In this document: piece after piece, positions 47,116 to 59,500 of the stretch | How the letters are laid out: every line of letters starts with the position of its first letter | Numbering within the stretch: the stretch's first letter is position 1 | NCBI GenBank assembly: GCA_024291935.2 | Contig: JAGTYA010000024.1 | Coordinates: 2,046,001-2,110,000, forward strand | Source: Okapia johnstoni | Lineage: Eukaryota > Chordata > Mammalia > Artiodactyla > Giraffidae | Length of the DNA: 64,000 bases | Direction: 5' to 3' | The notes under the pieces: generated by a model | The model's database searches: none | What the model was told of the DNA's origin: nothing | The model's input: the letters and a program-made list of their open reading frames with translations, nothing else | Translations under genes and position numbers: made by a program

Positions 47116-48851
47116 TACCAGGGTCAGTCTCGCAGGACCTTGTTTGTTCTACCCTGGTATACGAGTTCCTTCTTGAATTCAACTTGGTACCATTGAAGTA
47201 TTTTTCACATGGGCATAGTAGAACAGGACTTTCTTTTCAGAAAGATCTCTCTGGAAGCTCTGGAGAATGAATTAGAAGGGGCCAGTTAGATGGCTGCAGT
47301 GGTCATCTGAGGGAGACCCCATAACCTGCAGTCGTATAGCCAACGGGAAGCCACAGGTGAGGAAGACCCTGAGGAGGTGGAATCAGAACCCAAGAAAGGG
47401 AGGGGCACCTGGATGGATGTTCCCGGGTCTCTGACTGGGCAGCGGCCTGGGTGTGGCACCACCAAAGAGAGTCCCCCCACCATCGAGGGACCAAGAGCAG
47501 GACTGAGGACCCTCTGAGCTTGAGGTGCACTGTGGCCATCCCATTAAAAGACACCCACGCGGCAGCCAGCCTCGGAAGCCTGGTACGCCTCTGCTACCCC
47601 GCCCCAGGGGAACTATGCATGTTCCTGGAAGCATCAGAAATACACGTGCCTTCCCAAGTACAGTGAGAAGGACAGGAAACATGCTATAAAACTAGTGAGG
47701 TGGTGTGGACGCACATAGCATTGAGGAGCAACACGTGGCACAGCACGGAAGACTCTTTCCCTGACCACGGGCCAGGGCACTGGACAGGGCTTCCCCAAGG
47801 CATGGAACCAGGGGAGGGCAGCCATCCTCGGCACTCAGCCTCCCACCGCCACCATCACCACCACCAACCCCTTACCTTCTCTCTCTTCCCAGCCCAGCTC
47901 GTCTCATCTGTTTTAAAAAAAAAAAGTGAATTCACTCTCAGTCCTTTTGAAACCCAACATGTCAGTGATAGATGAGGCAGTATTCTTTAACTTCAAAGGA
48001 GAAGAAGTGAGTGAGTGAATGCAGGCCAGGGAAGTTGAAAAGTCCAAGGGAACAGGAGACACATGGGGTGACCCCGCCGTCAGGAGGAGCGCCCTCAACC
48101 CCACCCCTGCTGGTGCCCTGCGGAGGCGCAGACAATGCCACTTTCAATAAATCATGAAGGATCCTGAATACCCGTTTTTGTCCGTTTTCAATGAACCCTG
48201 GGCATGTTGCTTAAGATATGGCCAGCCATTTGTGCTGGGTTCCCAGCTACTCAAAGGCTCGAAGTCAAGTGCTCTCTCGACTAAATAATGGAGTCTTTGC
48301 ATATGAGATTTTGGGGGAGGTTTTTTTTTTTCATCTTTCCATAGCTAGTCATGGTAAAGGTGACCTTGTGGGTAGTGTGGGCCATTGTCACCCTTCACAC
48401 ATCCATCCTTTTGAGTGATGCTGAGCTTTGTGGGGTATCCATGCAGCACCTAATTCAATCACGCATCTGACCCCTGCCTCTCTTTGGCACTGTCCTCTTC
48501 TCTGTGCTCCCTGTGCTGCTGGGGGGTCTCTGCACAAACCCCGGCTGTCCTCGGGAGGCATTCTGTGCTAAACAGAGAGCTCTTGGCCATCTTTCCCACT
48601 TTGGGAATTCTAGACCCCCTAGTGACTCTGGCCTGGGGAGCGGGTGCTTGTTCCCAGGAGGGTTTGCTCATGAAGATGCCTGCTGGAAGTGCCTTTTAAG
48701 AGTCCCCGGGTAGCTTCCACACTGGAGTCTTGGGAAGCAATGAGAAGAATAACCTGGGGTCATTTAAGGGCTGGCTGGTCATTTCCTTAATCATCTGTGA
48801 CCGTTAAGAGCCTGACTTTTTATAAAGAAGCACAGAGGCTTCCTTGGCTTG
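47116..48851. other. Unique intron
   Basis: No repeat family or gene recognised. A runs lie at 47915-47925 and a T run at 48321-48330. Confidence 0.45.
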
Positions 48852-49026
48852 TTATTAATAATAACAAACAGCTAGAATTTATTGAGCACCTCCCATTTGC
48901 CAAGTGCTTTCAGATGTTACCTCATTTAATCCTTAAACCTTATACCCATTTTTACAGATGAGGAAACTGAGATTTTTGGTTAACTTGTCAAAAGTCACGT
49001 AACTAGAAACGGCAGAACCGTGATAG
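48852..49026 (-). mobile_element. MIR SINE
   Basis: 'agaatttattgagcacctcc', 'acctcatttaatccttaaac' and 'ttttacagatgaggaaactg' are the complement of the ancient MIR core and 3' end. Confidence 0.85.
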
Positions 49027-49104
49027 AAGCATTCCTTATTCTCCTTAATTTTTATCATCATCTCTTGTTTTATATTCTTTTGTGAACCTAAACAATGGAT
49101 CAAG

Positions 49105-49332
49105 GGCTTCCCAGGTGGTGCTGGTTGTAAAGAACCCGCCTGCCGGTGCAAGAGATGTAAAAGACTCGGTTTCGATCCCTGGGTCAGGAAGATCCCTTGG
49201 AGGAGGGCATGGCAACCCACTCCAGTATTCTTGCCTAGAGAATCCCATGGACCGAGGAGCCTGGCAGGCTATAGTCCATGGGGTTGCAAAAATTCTGACA
49301 TGACTGAAGCAACTTAGGACACACCCAGCACA
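49105..49332 (+). mobile_element. Bov-tA SINE
   Basis: Full copy with head 'ggcttcccaggtggtgctgg' and 3' end 'tctgacatgactgaagcaac'. A perfect 22-base duplication flanks it at 49083-49104 and 49333-49354. Confidence 0.95.
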
Positions 49333-49379
49333 TGAACCTAAACAATGGATCAAGTCCTACTTGTAGGATAACTTTGAAA

Positions 49380-49755
49380 GGTTAACTTAAAATACCATGT
49401 GATCTCATTTATACAACATTCTTAAAATGAAGGAATGCTAGAACTGGAGAACAGAGTTGTGGTTGCCAGGAGTTTGGGATGGTGAGGGACAGGGAGGTGG
49501 CCTAAGGAAGATCTCAGTGGTGAAGGAAGAGTTCTATATCCAGGTTGCAGTGAGAGTTACACAAATATACGCATGTGACTCAGTGACATAGAACTAGATA
49601 TGCATATCATGCCAGTGTGTTGCCTGGATTTGATATTGTGTTAGAATCATAGAAGATGTCACCTTTGGTGGACGTTGGGTAGAGAGTGCATGGGGCATCT
49701 CTGTTCTGTTTTTGCTACTTTTGTTAATCTGTAGTCATCTTGAAAATTGTGTGGT
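49380..49755 (+). mobile_element. Old L1 3' UTR fragment
   Basis: 'catgtgatctcatttataca', 'gagttgtggttgccaggagt' and 'ctgtagtcatcttgaaaatt' are typical of old L1M 3' ends. Confidence 0.5.
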
Positions 49756-49944
49756 TGAATTCACCTGAGTGAGACGCCAGCCTTGCCCCTGGGAAGAGGC
49801 CAGGTCTCAGCTCAGAAGTTGCTTGCTCTCGGAAGGCAGTCCACATCAGAAAGCTGCAAGTGGCCTAGGAGAGGAACCCGCACTAAGAAGAGGGCCCGGG
49901 ATTCAGCCTCCGTCAGAGGTGACCCGAGCCTCTGTCATCTCACG

Positions 49945-50120
49945 GGAGAGGACTGAGCTGAGAGTCAGGGCTCCTGGGCTCAAGTCCCGGGGCTGCAATC
50001 ACATGACCTGAGGCAGGCTTCCCAGTGTCTGTGAGCCTCCATGTCCCCAGCCATAAAGTAGGGGTGGTCACAGCACTCACCCTCTGAGGCTGTTAAGAGA
50101 CCCACCAAGAGGACAGACAC
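49945..50120 (+). mobile_element. MIR SINE
   Basis: 'gggctcctgggctcaagtcc', 'acctgaggcaggcttcccag' and 'agccataaagtaggggtggt' follow the MIR order. Confidence 0.6.
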
Positions 50121-51317
50121 ATTAATGTGCACACGTTTAGCACAGAAGGGTTTACTGTGTGTATCCATCTCGTTGCCATCGTCAGTGTGATTTTACCTGT
50201 TCCCAGGGGTACCCTCTTCTTCGTAGTCAGACCAGCCTTCAGTGAACGTTCTCTTATTTCTCTAGTTTGGATCACTTATTCTTCCAACAGTTATTTCTTG
50301 AGCGCCTGCTTTGTCGAAGACTCTTGGGGACACAGTGATGGACGTGACCTGTGTGGTCTGTGCCCAGAGAGAGCTGAAGTCCTGTTTCCTCCCATTCCCT
50401 GTAATCTCCCACTCCTGCAAACTCACAAGGCCTTGTCTCTTCCATGCAGCCATGCTACCAGCCCCTTCTCCGAGCTCCAACAGCGCTAAAGTCAGTGTGA
50501 CTCGGTCATCTCTGCCAGCCTGGACTGTCCTTTTCCCCTGTGCCTCCCAGGGTGCTTGGCCCGGTGCTGAGCAGAACAGGGAGCATGTTTAGCAAGTACT
50601 TGCCCAAAGAACTGTAAAGTTCATGGCTAGAGGCACCCAGGACTGTCTCTTTTCTGGGGCTTTCACTTCACAGATGACATGAGGGACAGCCTGTGGTCTA
50701 TGTATTGGAGACTGGCTCTCTGGGTCCCCAACACATCTCTTCAGTAGGATATTAATAGATCCTGTATTAATCTTAGTTTTTGTTGTTGCTTTTTTTTTTT
50801 TTTTTCATTCCTGCTGTTCAGTGTTTTGACTAGCTGGCTGGCATTTCTTCTTTTAGCCTTTTGCAAACCCGGAAGCCCTTGGCTGCAGTTTTGCTCTTCT
50901 TTCTGTGCGACTGAGCCATGTCAATCAGAGGGCAAGTTCATTGAACTGGAGAAGCAGAGCCAGCCCACGTGGCTCTCTCTCCCTTGCCTTCAGTGGAGTG
51001 GGCTTACCTGGCACCCGCAGTCTGCCGGCAGGCTCCAGCCTCTGGCAGGCCCACCCAGGCGTCTCCCTTCTGCAGTCCAGCTTCTCCACCTGAAGCTGGG
51101 CGGGCGGTCTGCACAGTTTCTCACTAAGGCAACTGGCCTTCAATTTCAGTTGTTCTTTGGTCAGACCTTTGCCAGCGAGCCCTGAAAGACTGACACTCTG
51201 AGCCCCAGTTACTGTCCTCTGTCTCTTGGAATCTAGAAGAGAGAAGTACACGGTTGGAGCCCCAGCATCCAGCTTAGTGCCCTCTTTACAGATGAAGGAA
51301 TAGCAGGTGTGGCCCCC
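50121..51317. other. Unique intron
   Basis: 50280-50400 may be old L2 debris ('ttatttcttgagcgcctgct'). A T run of 16 is at 50791-50806. No gene is seen. Confidence 0.45.
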
Positions 51318-51480
51318 TGGGACTGCCCAGACTGCAGTTAGGTGGGTTTGGGTTCCCTTTCTGGCTCTGCCAAGTGGACTGGTAACTGCACCTGACCTTA
51401 GGTAGGCAAGCTACTTAACCTCTCTGCACCTCAGTTTCCTCGCCTGAAAAAAATGGCAGTAATAGAACCTGTACAAGTGA
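51318..51480 (+). mobile_element. MIR SINE
   Basis: 'gggttccctttctggctctg', 'gcaagctacttaacctctct' and 'ctcagtttcctcgcctgaaa' match the MIR core. Confidence 0.8.
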
Positions 51481-52329
51481 TGTACTCGGTGCTGTGTCTG
51501 GTTGAATGTTGGAACCTCTTATTTCTGCTGCTTATGGCACGGCCCTACAGCCCCTCGGAGTTCTTTTTTTTTTTAAAGGTTCGTGGGGATCAAAAGCAGA
51601 AATCAATGGGGCTGTCTCTGTTGCAGCTGACAATCTAGTTGGACGGTGTGAGAGTTAAACAAATATACAGCTGGAGACATGTTTCAACTTGAGAATAAAT
51701 GGGAAGAATCCAACCACGATAGAAGCAGTTTTCCCACATCCGGACTGTCAGAAGCCAGCCTCCGCTGTGCTCTAGCAGGTCGTCGCGGCCTCTTCCCTTC
51801 CCAGGCAGGGATTAACAGACAAGTTGTTGCTGGTGCATAGGTGCCGGGCAGCTCCACCTTGAGACACATCTGCCAACCTGGCGGGGCCTTGGGAGCTTTT
51901 CTGTTGAGGCGCGAGCCTCGCTTTGGGGCACTGTGGCCTCCCTGCCTGCTGCTGCAGTGGGGAGCAACCCAGGAGACCTGGAACACGGTCCAGTAGGGCT
52001 GCCTGTGATGGACAACCCCGCAGCAGCATGGCCCCCCAGCCACCGCAAGAGCTGGCAGGGCTCCTGATGCCAACGGGGAGGCTATGAAGCATGTGTTCTC
52101 TTGCAGAGTGCCCCCCTGCTGCGTGTCCTACACACAGAGAAGGGGTTTCCCAAATACCACTCCAGTTAAGAAATTGAACCCTCATATTGTGGAAATGCCT
52201 CTGATTTTAGAGTGATCACGTCTGGAACTGTTGAGTCTCCCCCAGTCACTTGTTCCAGTGTGCTGTCCTCTAAATTTGATCTCGACTCATTATAAGGAAT
52301 AACTCTAAGCCTTATTATATCAGGAACAT
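51481..52329. other. Unique intron
   Basis: No repeat or gene recognised beyond a short L2-like piece near 51610-51670. The 129-137 codon frames on the minus strand at 51684-52185 have no recognised domain. Confidence 0.45.
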
Positions 52330-52535
52330 TTATTTTGCCATAGCCAGGTACTTTTCTAATGTGCTTTCCCTCATGTGATTTCCACACAACCCTGTGAAGT
52401 AGGTACCGTTATTGTCCCCATTTTACAGAGGAGGAAACTGAGGTGCAGAGAGGTAAGGTAACTTGCCTGGGGTTGAGTTGCTCATAGGAAGTAAAGCCAG
52501 GATTCGAAACCAGCTTCTGAAGTGTCTGTACCCTT
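52330..52535 (-). mobile_element. MIR SINE
   Basis: 'cattttacagaggaggaaac', 'aggtaaggtaacttgcctgg' and 'ccaggattcgaaaccagctt' are the complement of MIR; one of the best kept copies here. Confidence 0.9.
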
Positions 52536-54186
52536 TCCTTCTCTGCAGCATTGCTTGTTGTTTAGAGGGACTCCCACTCACAGGTGAAATGAACTCCTTT
52601 CTAATTTAAGCCCTGTGTCCTAGGCAGGAAGGTCACTGCTAAAGGTGACCTTTTAAGAGTGCTGGAAAGAAAACCTGTCCAGTGCTCTGGACAGTTATCC
52701 TAGAGGATCCCCAAGGTCCCTGCAGTCTGTGGGGGGCCTCTGATAGCCCCCCGAGTTCCAGCCCAGAGCCCCTTGAGAGATTACACAAACGTTGGAGGGA
52801 AAACACATTTCTGCCCAATGAAATTGTTTCCTTAAGATTATTGTGAAACTTATTCTTTTTAACATTGAACATTGCGTCTAGTTTCTTAAACAATTTTCAA
52901 CTCTCTGAGATTATCCAAAGATTCCCTGTTACCAAAGCTGATTTTTCAGTTAGCAAGGCAAATAGAAAGTCTGCTCTGCTGGATCTGAGCCCTTTCTAAT
53001 ATCCTCCCCTAACTTCCTTAGATGTTTTTGATCTTTGCATATCATCCTAGCTGTAAGCTGCTTTCTGTATTTTCTTTAAAGATCACAGTGCTCATCTGTT
53101 CTCTGGTTTTTACCATAGTTAGAATGGTACCTATTTGAGTGATATATTGTTCAAAAAGAAAAGGCTGTTTAAGACACCAATCATTATTTTGGATGAGAAT
53201 AGAAAGCTCCCGTAACCCCAGGTATGGTTCCCCTAGGTGTCCTTTTCAGGCTGTTGTGAGCAATTGAGTAAGTGTTGTCCGATCAATAGGCATTTTGTGA
53301 CTGGATGGCCATGGACAGTGGGTTTTGCCAGGAGGCGCTGCTAAGCCACTGCTGTAGGTTGAAGGCAGGAACAGGACAGTGGGGCAGATTGGCAGCCCTC
53401 AGACCGGAAAGGACCTTAGAATGTTGTCCTGGAATACGTTGTCCAGACACTTGGCCTCATCTGGGTGGAAGGAAACACAGTGGTGTGGAATCAAGTCATG
53501 AACTTTGACAGTTGCTCTTGGCCACATAAGACAGCAGGATGCAAGGGGATTCTTCTCTGCTGCCTCTTTCTGAAACATCTAAAGATGTGAGCACTGGGCC
53601 TCCTAAAATCTTCAGAGCTTCTCCTGACAGAATAGCAGGGTCTTATTACCATGGCTTTCTTCCAGTAAACCTAGAAAGTATCTCACATTCATCCATAAAA
53701 CAAACCATGGGGATGACCGTAAAGGAACTCAGCCCCATTTTACAGGTGGGAAGGCTAAGGCCTTCAGAACCCCACACCAGCCTGGAGTCCGGGGAGGAAT
53801 AGAGGCAGGGCCAGGGCTGCTGGCTTCCAGCGTGGGGTTATATAACTGCAACTCCTCAAGTCCTTGGAAACTGAGGCCAATTCCCTGGAAGATCATTCTG
53901 TTCTCTCCTGTTTTTTCAAGAATAGAGCCAGCTTGATCACTGGCTCTGAAGCTCGTGTCCCGTTTTCTTTCTTCCACAAACTGAGTGCCTACGATCATGA
54001 TCCTTGTTCAGTCAAGTTGTATTCGAACTTGCCTGGATCTCCTATTTTTACATAAGTTTGGCTTTTATTTTATTTATGTGTATTCTTAACTGTTTCCAAA
54101 ACGGATTTGAGAAGACTTACAACAAAGGGAATACACAGTAAAATGAATACAGTAGAAAGAAAAACAGAAAATCAGAACCAAGGAGA
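52536..54186. other. Unique intron
   Basis: A MIR-like scrap ('ccccattttacaggtgggaa') lies at 53732-53760. No gene is recognised. Confidence 0.45.
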
Positions 54187-54281
54187 GGAGGCAGAAGTAA
54201 TAGGACATCTAGAAGAGTGAGCATAATTCCTGTGATTGGGCATCATATTTCCTGGCTTCAGTATCAGAAATGCAGAGGTAG
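54187..54281 (+). repeat. 95 bp direct repeat, copy 1
   Basis: It starts 'ggaggcagaagtaataggac' and ends 'aaatgcagaggtag'. It differs at 4 positions from the copy at 54651-54745; no repeat family is recognised. Confidence 0.92.
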
Positions 54282-54650
54282 CTTCCTGCTTTGTGGGGAA
54301 GAGAGAGATTTTATAAGGTTATTTCTTAGAACAAATCTCATTAAGTCAAGAGACCCTTTTACTGGCACTACAGGCAGTTCTTCACATGAGGCTTGATATC
54401 GGGGCCTTAAGTGTTGTAGTGGATAGATTTTACATGTTCGGCCAGTGAAGAAAGGAGGTGTGATAAGGTTATTCACAAAAAAACTCGGATGGAAGTTGAG
54501 GGTTAAAACACAGCTTGAATAAGGCAGATAAGCTAGTGAGCAAGCTCATGTCATCTACAGATGGCACTTCCCTGCAGCCTAACTTGACTCAAGGACAAAG
54601 TTGAGTCCTCTTCCCTGAATGAGCAGGTAGCCTGTCACTTAGGCTGCTTA

Positions 54651-54745
54651 GGAGGCAGAAGTAATAGGACATCTAGAAGAGTGAGCATAATTCCTGTGAT
54701 CGAGCATCATATTTCCTGGTTTCAGTATCAGAAATGCAGAAGTAG
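54651..54745 (+). repeat. 95 bp direct repeat, copy 2
   Basis: Same length as copy 1, offset by 464 bases, with no indel between them. Confidence 0.92.
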
Positions 54746-55403
54746 AAAGTAGGTAGCAGGGATGCTGAAGTGGGGGCTCTGGTGAGGGGATATTCTCCAC
54801 GGTTTGGGGTCGGGCCACAGGCTTTAGAAAGCAGACGGCTAGGCCGCAGAACTGATGACATATTCTAAATGCCGAGAGGCCCAGACAATTTCTCTACAAA
54901 ATGCACAGCCAGCTCCATGCACGTGGAGGGGCCACATGCAGCCTGCCACCGTCCACGGGGCACTCCTCTGTGGAAGCAGCTTCAGGCAGCTCCCATCCCA
55001 AAGGGTGGTTGGCTTGAGCCCTAGAGCTGAGCAGAGAGGGTTCTGATCTGGTCATGTCCCAACACAAGTCACCCTCTTTGGCCATGAAGACCCTCAAACC
55101 AGCTCTTGCTGTGGGGGTGTCTAGCACCTTGGTGACACTATCCCCACCTCTGACTGCGTGTGACAGCTGTAGACTTGCTCCCCACGCTTTGTGTGAGCAC
55201 TTCTGTGCTGGTCTCATCCAGTGAGAAAGGCAGAGGTGCTGTGGGGCCATGGCTGGCAGAGCTCCAGTGGCTTAGCCATGCTGGTGAGCCGTGAGGTAAC
55301 CCTCACACGGCGGACAGGACTGGCTTGCTGACTGAGGCAAACCCAGCATGAACCAACCAGGCTGGCCTCTGTGACTCCCAAATAAGAGCACCCTTCCCCA
55401 AGA
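54746..55403. other. Unique intron
   Basis: No repeat or gene recognised. The 118-codon frame on the minus strand (54894-55250) has no known domain. Confidence 0.45.
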
Positions 55404-55608
55404 GCTTCCCTTGTAGCTCAATTGGCAAAGAATCTGCCTGCAGTGCAGTAGACCCGGATTTGATCCCTGGGTCAAGAAGATCCCCTGGAGAAGGAAATAG
55501 CAACCCACTCCAGTATCCTTGCCTGGAAAATCTCATGGACAGAGGAGCCTGGTGGGCTGCAGCCCATGGGGTTGCAAAGAGTCGGGCACGACTGAACAAC
55601 CAACACTT
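55404..55608 (+). mobile_element. Bov-tA SINE
   Basis: Head 'gcttcccttgtagctcaatt' and Bov-A body ending 'gagtcgggcacgactgaaca'. Confidence 0.9.
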
Positions 55609-55916
55609 ACTCCCCATGGGTTGACCATAGCTCTGGAGACAGGTGGCTTTTCTGAACAAGTAAAAATACCTCAGCTTTGAAGAATCTTTGACTTGTCATT
55701 CTCTTAAATGAATATTTATTGGAGTATAAGTGCTTTACAATGTTGTGTCAGTTTCTGCCTTATGGCAAAAGTGAGCCAGCTATATGTTTACATCTATCCC
55801 TTCTGTTTTGGATTTCCTTCCCATTTAGGTCACCACAGAGTACTGGGTAGGGTTACCTGTGCTGTACAGCAGGTTCTCATTAGTTACCTATTTTATACAC
55901 AGCAGTGTGTATATGT

Positions 55917-56142
55917 GGCCTGGTCAAGAATTCACCCACCAAAGCAGGAGACCCAAGAGACGCAGGTTCAACCCCTGGGTTGGGAAGTTCCCCTGGAGAA
56001 GGAAATGGGGATCCAGTATATTCTCCAGGCAAGAATACCCACTCCAGTATTCTTGCCTGGAGAATCCATGGACAGAGGAGCCTGGCGGGCTGCAGTCCAG
56101 AGGATCACAAAGAGTTGGACACGACTGACTGAGCACACACGC
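55917..56142 (+). mobile_element. Bov-tA SINE with internal inverted duplication
   Basis: Full head and 3' end ('gagttggacacgactgactg'), flanked by 'gtgtatatgt' and 'gtgtatatatgt' from the host L1. Inside it, 56020-56038 is the exact reverse complement of 56047-56065. Confidence 0.9.
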
Positions 56143-56273
56143 ACGGTGTATATATGTCAATCCCAATCTCCCAATTCATCCCACCACCCCTTCCCCCCTT
56201 AGTGTTCATATGATTATTCTCTACATCTTTGTCTCCATTTCTGCTTTGCAAATAAGATCATCTATACCCTTTG

Positions 56274-56482
56274 GGCTTCCCTGGTGGTTCAGATGGTAAA
56301 GAATCTGCCTGCAATGCAGGAGACCCAGGTTCAATCCCTAGGTCGGGGGGAAGATCCCTTGGAAAAGGGAATGGCTACCCATTCGAGTATATTTCTTGGA
56401 GAATTCCATGGACAGAGGAGCCTGGTGGGCTGTAGTCCATGGGGTCGCAAAGAGTTGGACACAACTGAGCAGCTTTCACTCA
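56274..56482 (+). mobile_element. Bov-tA SINE
   Basis: Full copy with 'ataccctt' on both sides (about 56266 and 56485), inserted in the same L1 as the copy at 55917-56142. Confidence 0.92.
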
Positions 56483-56575
56483 CATACCCTTTTTGCAGAT
56501 TGCACATACATACATTAATATACAATATTTATTTTTCTCTTTCTGACTTACTTCACTCTGTATGACTTGACCTCT

Positions 56576-59500
56576 CATTTTGAACCTTAATGAGGATAGA
56601 ACGAGCCTCTGGAACAAGGTGTGATGGAGTCAGGAGAAGTGGCCTTAAGTGAAAACACAGCTGTGGGGTTTATAGACGCCGCTGCAGGGAGGCGTCATCC
56701 AGTGGGATCGGCCAGCCTCGCTATAGACTTTCCAACACTAATGAATCGGGAACTCCATGCTGAACAGGATTTAGTTTGATGGGTCGCTGTGCCAGCAGAT
56801 GGATGTATTTTTCTTGAAAGACCAAGGTGCCAGAAATCTCCATGATTACGTTACTGGAGCAAGGTTCTTTTTTGTGGTTTGTGCCGCTGAGCGTCAGGAC
56901 TGCAGGATTCTCTTGCTCTTTCTCACTCTTATTTTTTCCAGGTCAGAACCAGAGCTTGGGGTGGGGAGGAAAATCCTGCTGAATGAGCAAGTTCTTTCTT
57001 AAAAAGCTCTCTCAAAGTCCAAAAAGACTTCAGTGGACTTAGGAGAAAGAAACTTAATACATTGCCATAGAATCACTGTGAACCAAGCGAAAGCCAAGTC
57101 CACAGCATCTTTGTCTTATAAAAGAAAGCAGAGAGGAGATGGAAAAAAAGGAAATAATGCTGAGGAAATCCAAACCAAACAACGAAAACTGAAGAAGAAA
57201 AACTAACGATCACCTCAGAGAGAATGTGAAGATTTCCTTCTAATAAGGTTTTCTCAATTTGCAAAACCAAGGCTCAGGTAGCAGTAACTTTTCTGTTCTT
57301 TTTTAAGTGTGCCATAAATAGCATACCTGAGATGTGATGGGATTTGCCACTTTGGGCTTCAGGAAGAGTTGGACACCCTGCAGGACCCTTGGACTGTGAG
57401 AGAAAAGTCAGCCATGAAGAGGCTGGAGGTGTCCCAGCCTGGTCCCTGACCTGCGTTTGAACCTTGGTCCTAATAGCTAGCAGATTGAAGCAAGCTCGCA
57501 GGCCTCCTGCAGAACCCATGTTCATTTGAACCAGAGCAGTCCTGGCCCCAGATCCAGCACTCTGCTTTCACCAGCTACCTCTCTCGTTACACCCCTGTGA
57601 GAGGAACTCAGAGTGGGGTCATGGGGGTCGCCCTTATTCAGTCACCAAGCAGCCTGCAGAGAGGGAAACTGCTCTCTTCTGCATGGCCTGCAGGTGCCAT
57701 CCAGACCATGGCCAGAAAGAGAGCTGGGTGCCCATCAGAGGCCACCTTGGTTCTGGACAAGACAGGCCATTCCTAAACTTCTTAATGCGTCTCTTACTCT
57801 TCTTAGGTCAGGCCAGCATTTTATAAGCACTGGAGTCTCTGAGGTATTACTTAGCCACTTGGAGTTTAGTACCACATGGCCTATGTGTCTGTTCCCCAGG
57901 AGTGTGGCTGTTTGGGAATGCCAGCTGTGCACCTGAGTGGACTAAAGACCAATTTGCTCATTAGCCTGGGGGAACATCTCACAAGCTGCCGTCAGCCATC
58001 TTTCTTGTCCAGTCCCATTCCTCTCTTCCAGTTATTCTTATGAATGTAATCTGGCCCATTGGCTTCCCTGGGCTGATGTACAAAGAAGGGTCCCTTTCCT
58101 TTCATAATTATGTTAAATGACTCCGTGGACCCCTCTGCTGCTTGGCCTGGGGTGTTTGTTCTTCCCCTGAGGTTCACCTGAAGGCCCTTCCTCAAGCAGT
58201 GTCTGAGAGCCCTGAGGAATCCTTCCTCAGTCCTGAGTCAGTCACTCTTACTGCTCACCTGTTGCACCAGCTGGGAGGATGGCCTGTAGTCTCGCTTACC
58301 AAGACCCAGAGGGGCTGAAGGAGGACCTTTGCAGGCCCAACAATCCCCACAGGGCCTGCACCCCACATTCCCACAGCCTTTGGGGGGCCCTCCAGCCTCT
58401 TCCGCTCACCCCAGCTCCTTCAGGTCACCCACAGTGCCGGTTTCCCCAGGGCCCACCCTGAAGCAGGAAGGCAAGGTCAGAAGGGGTCCCAACAGAAGTC
58501 TCTGCCCTCCTCTGGGGTCTAGCCTGAGCCCCTGGACGCCATAGGCTCTTCTCTTCCTGCTAGAGAAACTGGCTCGTCCTTTGTCCAGAAGAAAGCCTTG
58601 CCTCTAAACAGACCCATTTAAAGCCTCCCTCCTCTGCTGATGGAAGCCAACAGAGCAGCCTTGTCACTGCCTTGTCGTTCCTTTGCTGCCTTCCCTCCGT
58701 ACGCAGAACAGGAATGTCGTGCAGTTGGAAACTGTCCTCCCAGGGAAAAGGTTGACTCATAGCGGGCTCTTCTGCTTGACATGGCACTGCTTCTGGAAAG
58801 GGAAGGCCGGACCTCATGACGTCTCGGAGCAGCTGTCATCTTGGCAGGCCAGCGGCCCAAGCTGAGCCACTCGGTGGACGGGCCCTGATCAGAGCCAGCA
58901 CTGGCACAGAGGGTGGCCTCTAGGCCTGCCTGTTTCTTCACCATGCTTGGCTCCTGAGGCGTCTTCAGTAAGTACTGTGGAGTGATGGACTGAGCGCCTC
59001 TTCAGAGGTGCTGTGAGATGGGAGCCCCTGGGCACCGAAAGGACTTGAGCCGCTGCTGGCAGTCTGGAGGTACAGCGACCGAAGAGGGGCAGACGTGCAC
59101 AGGCTCTCTTTACAGAAGTGAGGACGTACAAACTCCATGAAATGAAGTGACTTCAGGAGCCTTCAGGGGGCATGATTCTGTGTCTGTAAATGAAATGACC
59201 AGAACAGTTAGTGGCTGACGGGTAAACAAGATGCTCTGAACCTCCGCTCTCCAGTTCAGCTCAACGCCAGGCTTTGGGCACCTGCTGTGGACAGAGCTAC
59301 GGCAGTAAGTGCCCACGGTACCTGGTGAAGCTCCCACTCCTGATCCCTTGGATGCCCTGGGGAAGAGCAGCCATGCCTCCATTCCCCGGAGGAGGGAACT
59401 GGAAGATCCACTCTTACAGAGAGAATCTCAAAGGATCCATGAGATCCTGCTGGGACAGACCTGAAGGGCTCCCTCAGAAGCACATGGAAGGGCCTGGAGG

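Larger units (their letters stand above)
55702..56575 (-). mobile_element. L1 3' end, interrupted by two Bov-tA SINEs
   Basis: Pieces 55702-55916, 56143-56273 and 56483-56575 read on from one another as the complement of an artiodactyl L1 3' region ('tgctttacaatgttgtgtca', 'tatatgtcaatcccaatctc', 'tctgacttacttcactctgt'). Confidence 0.85.
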
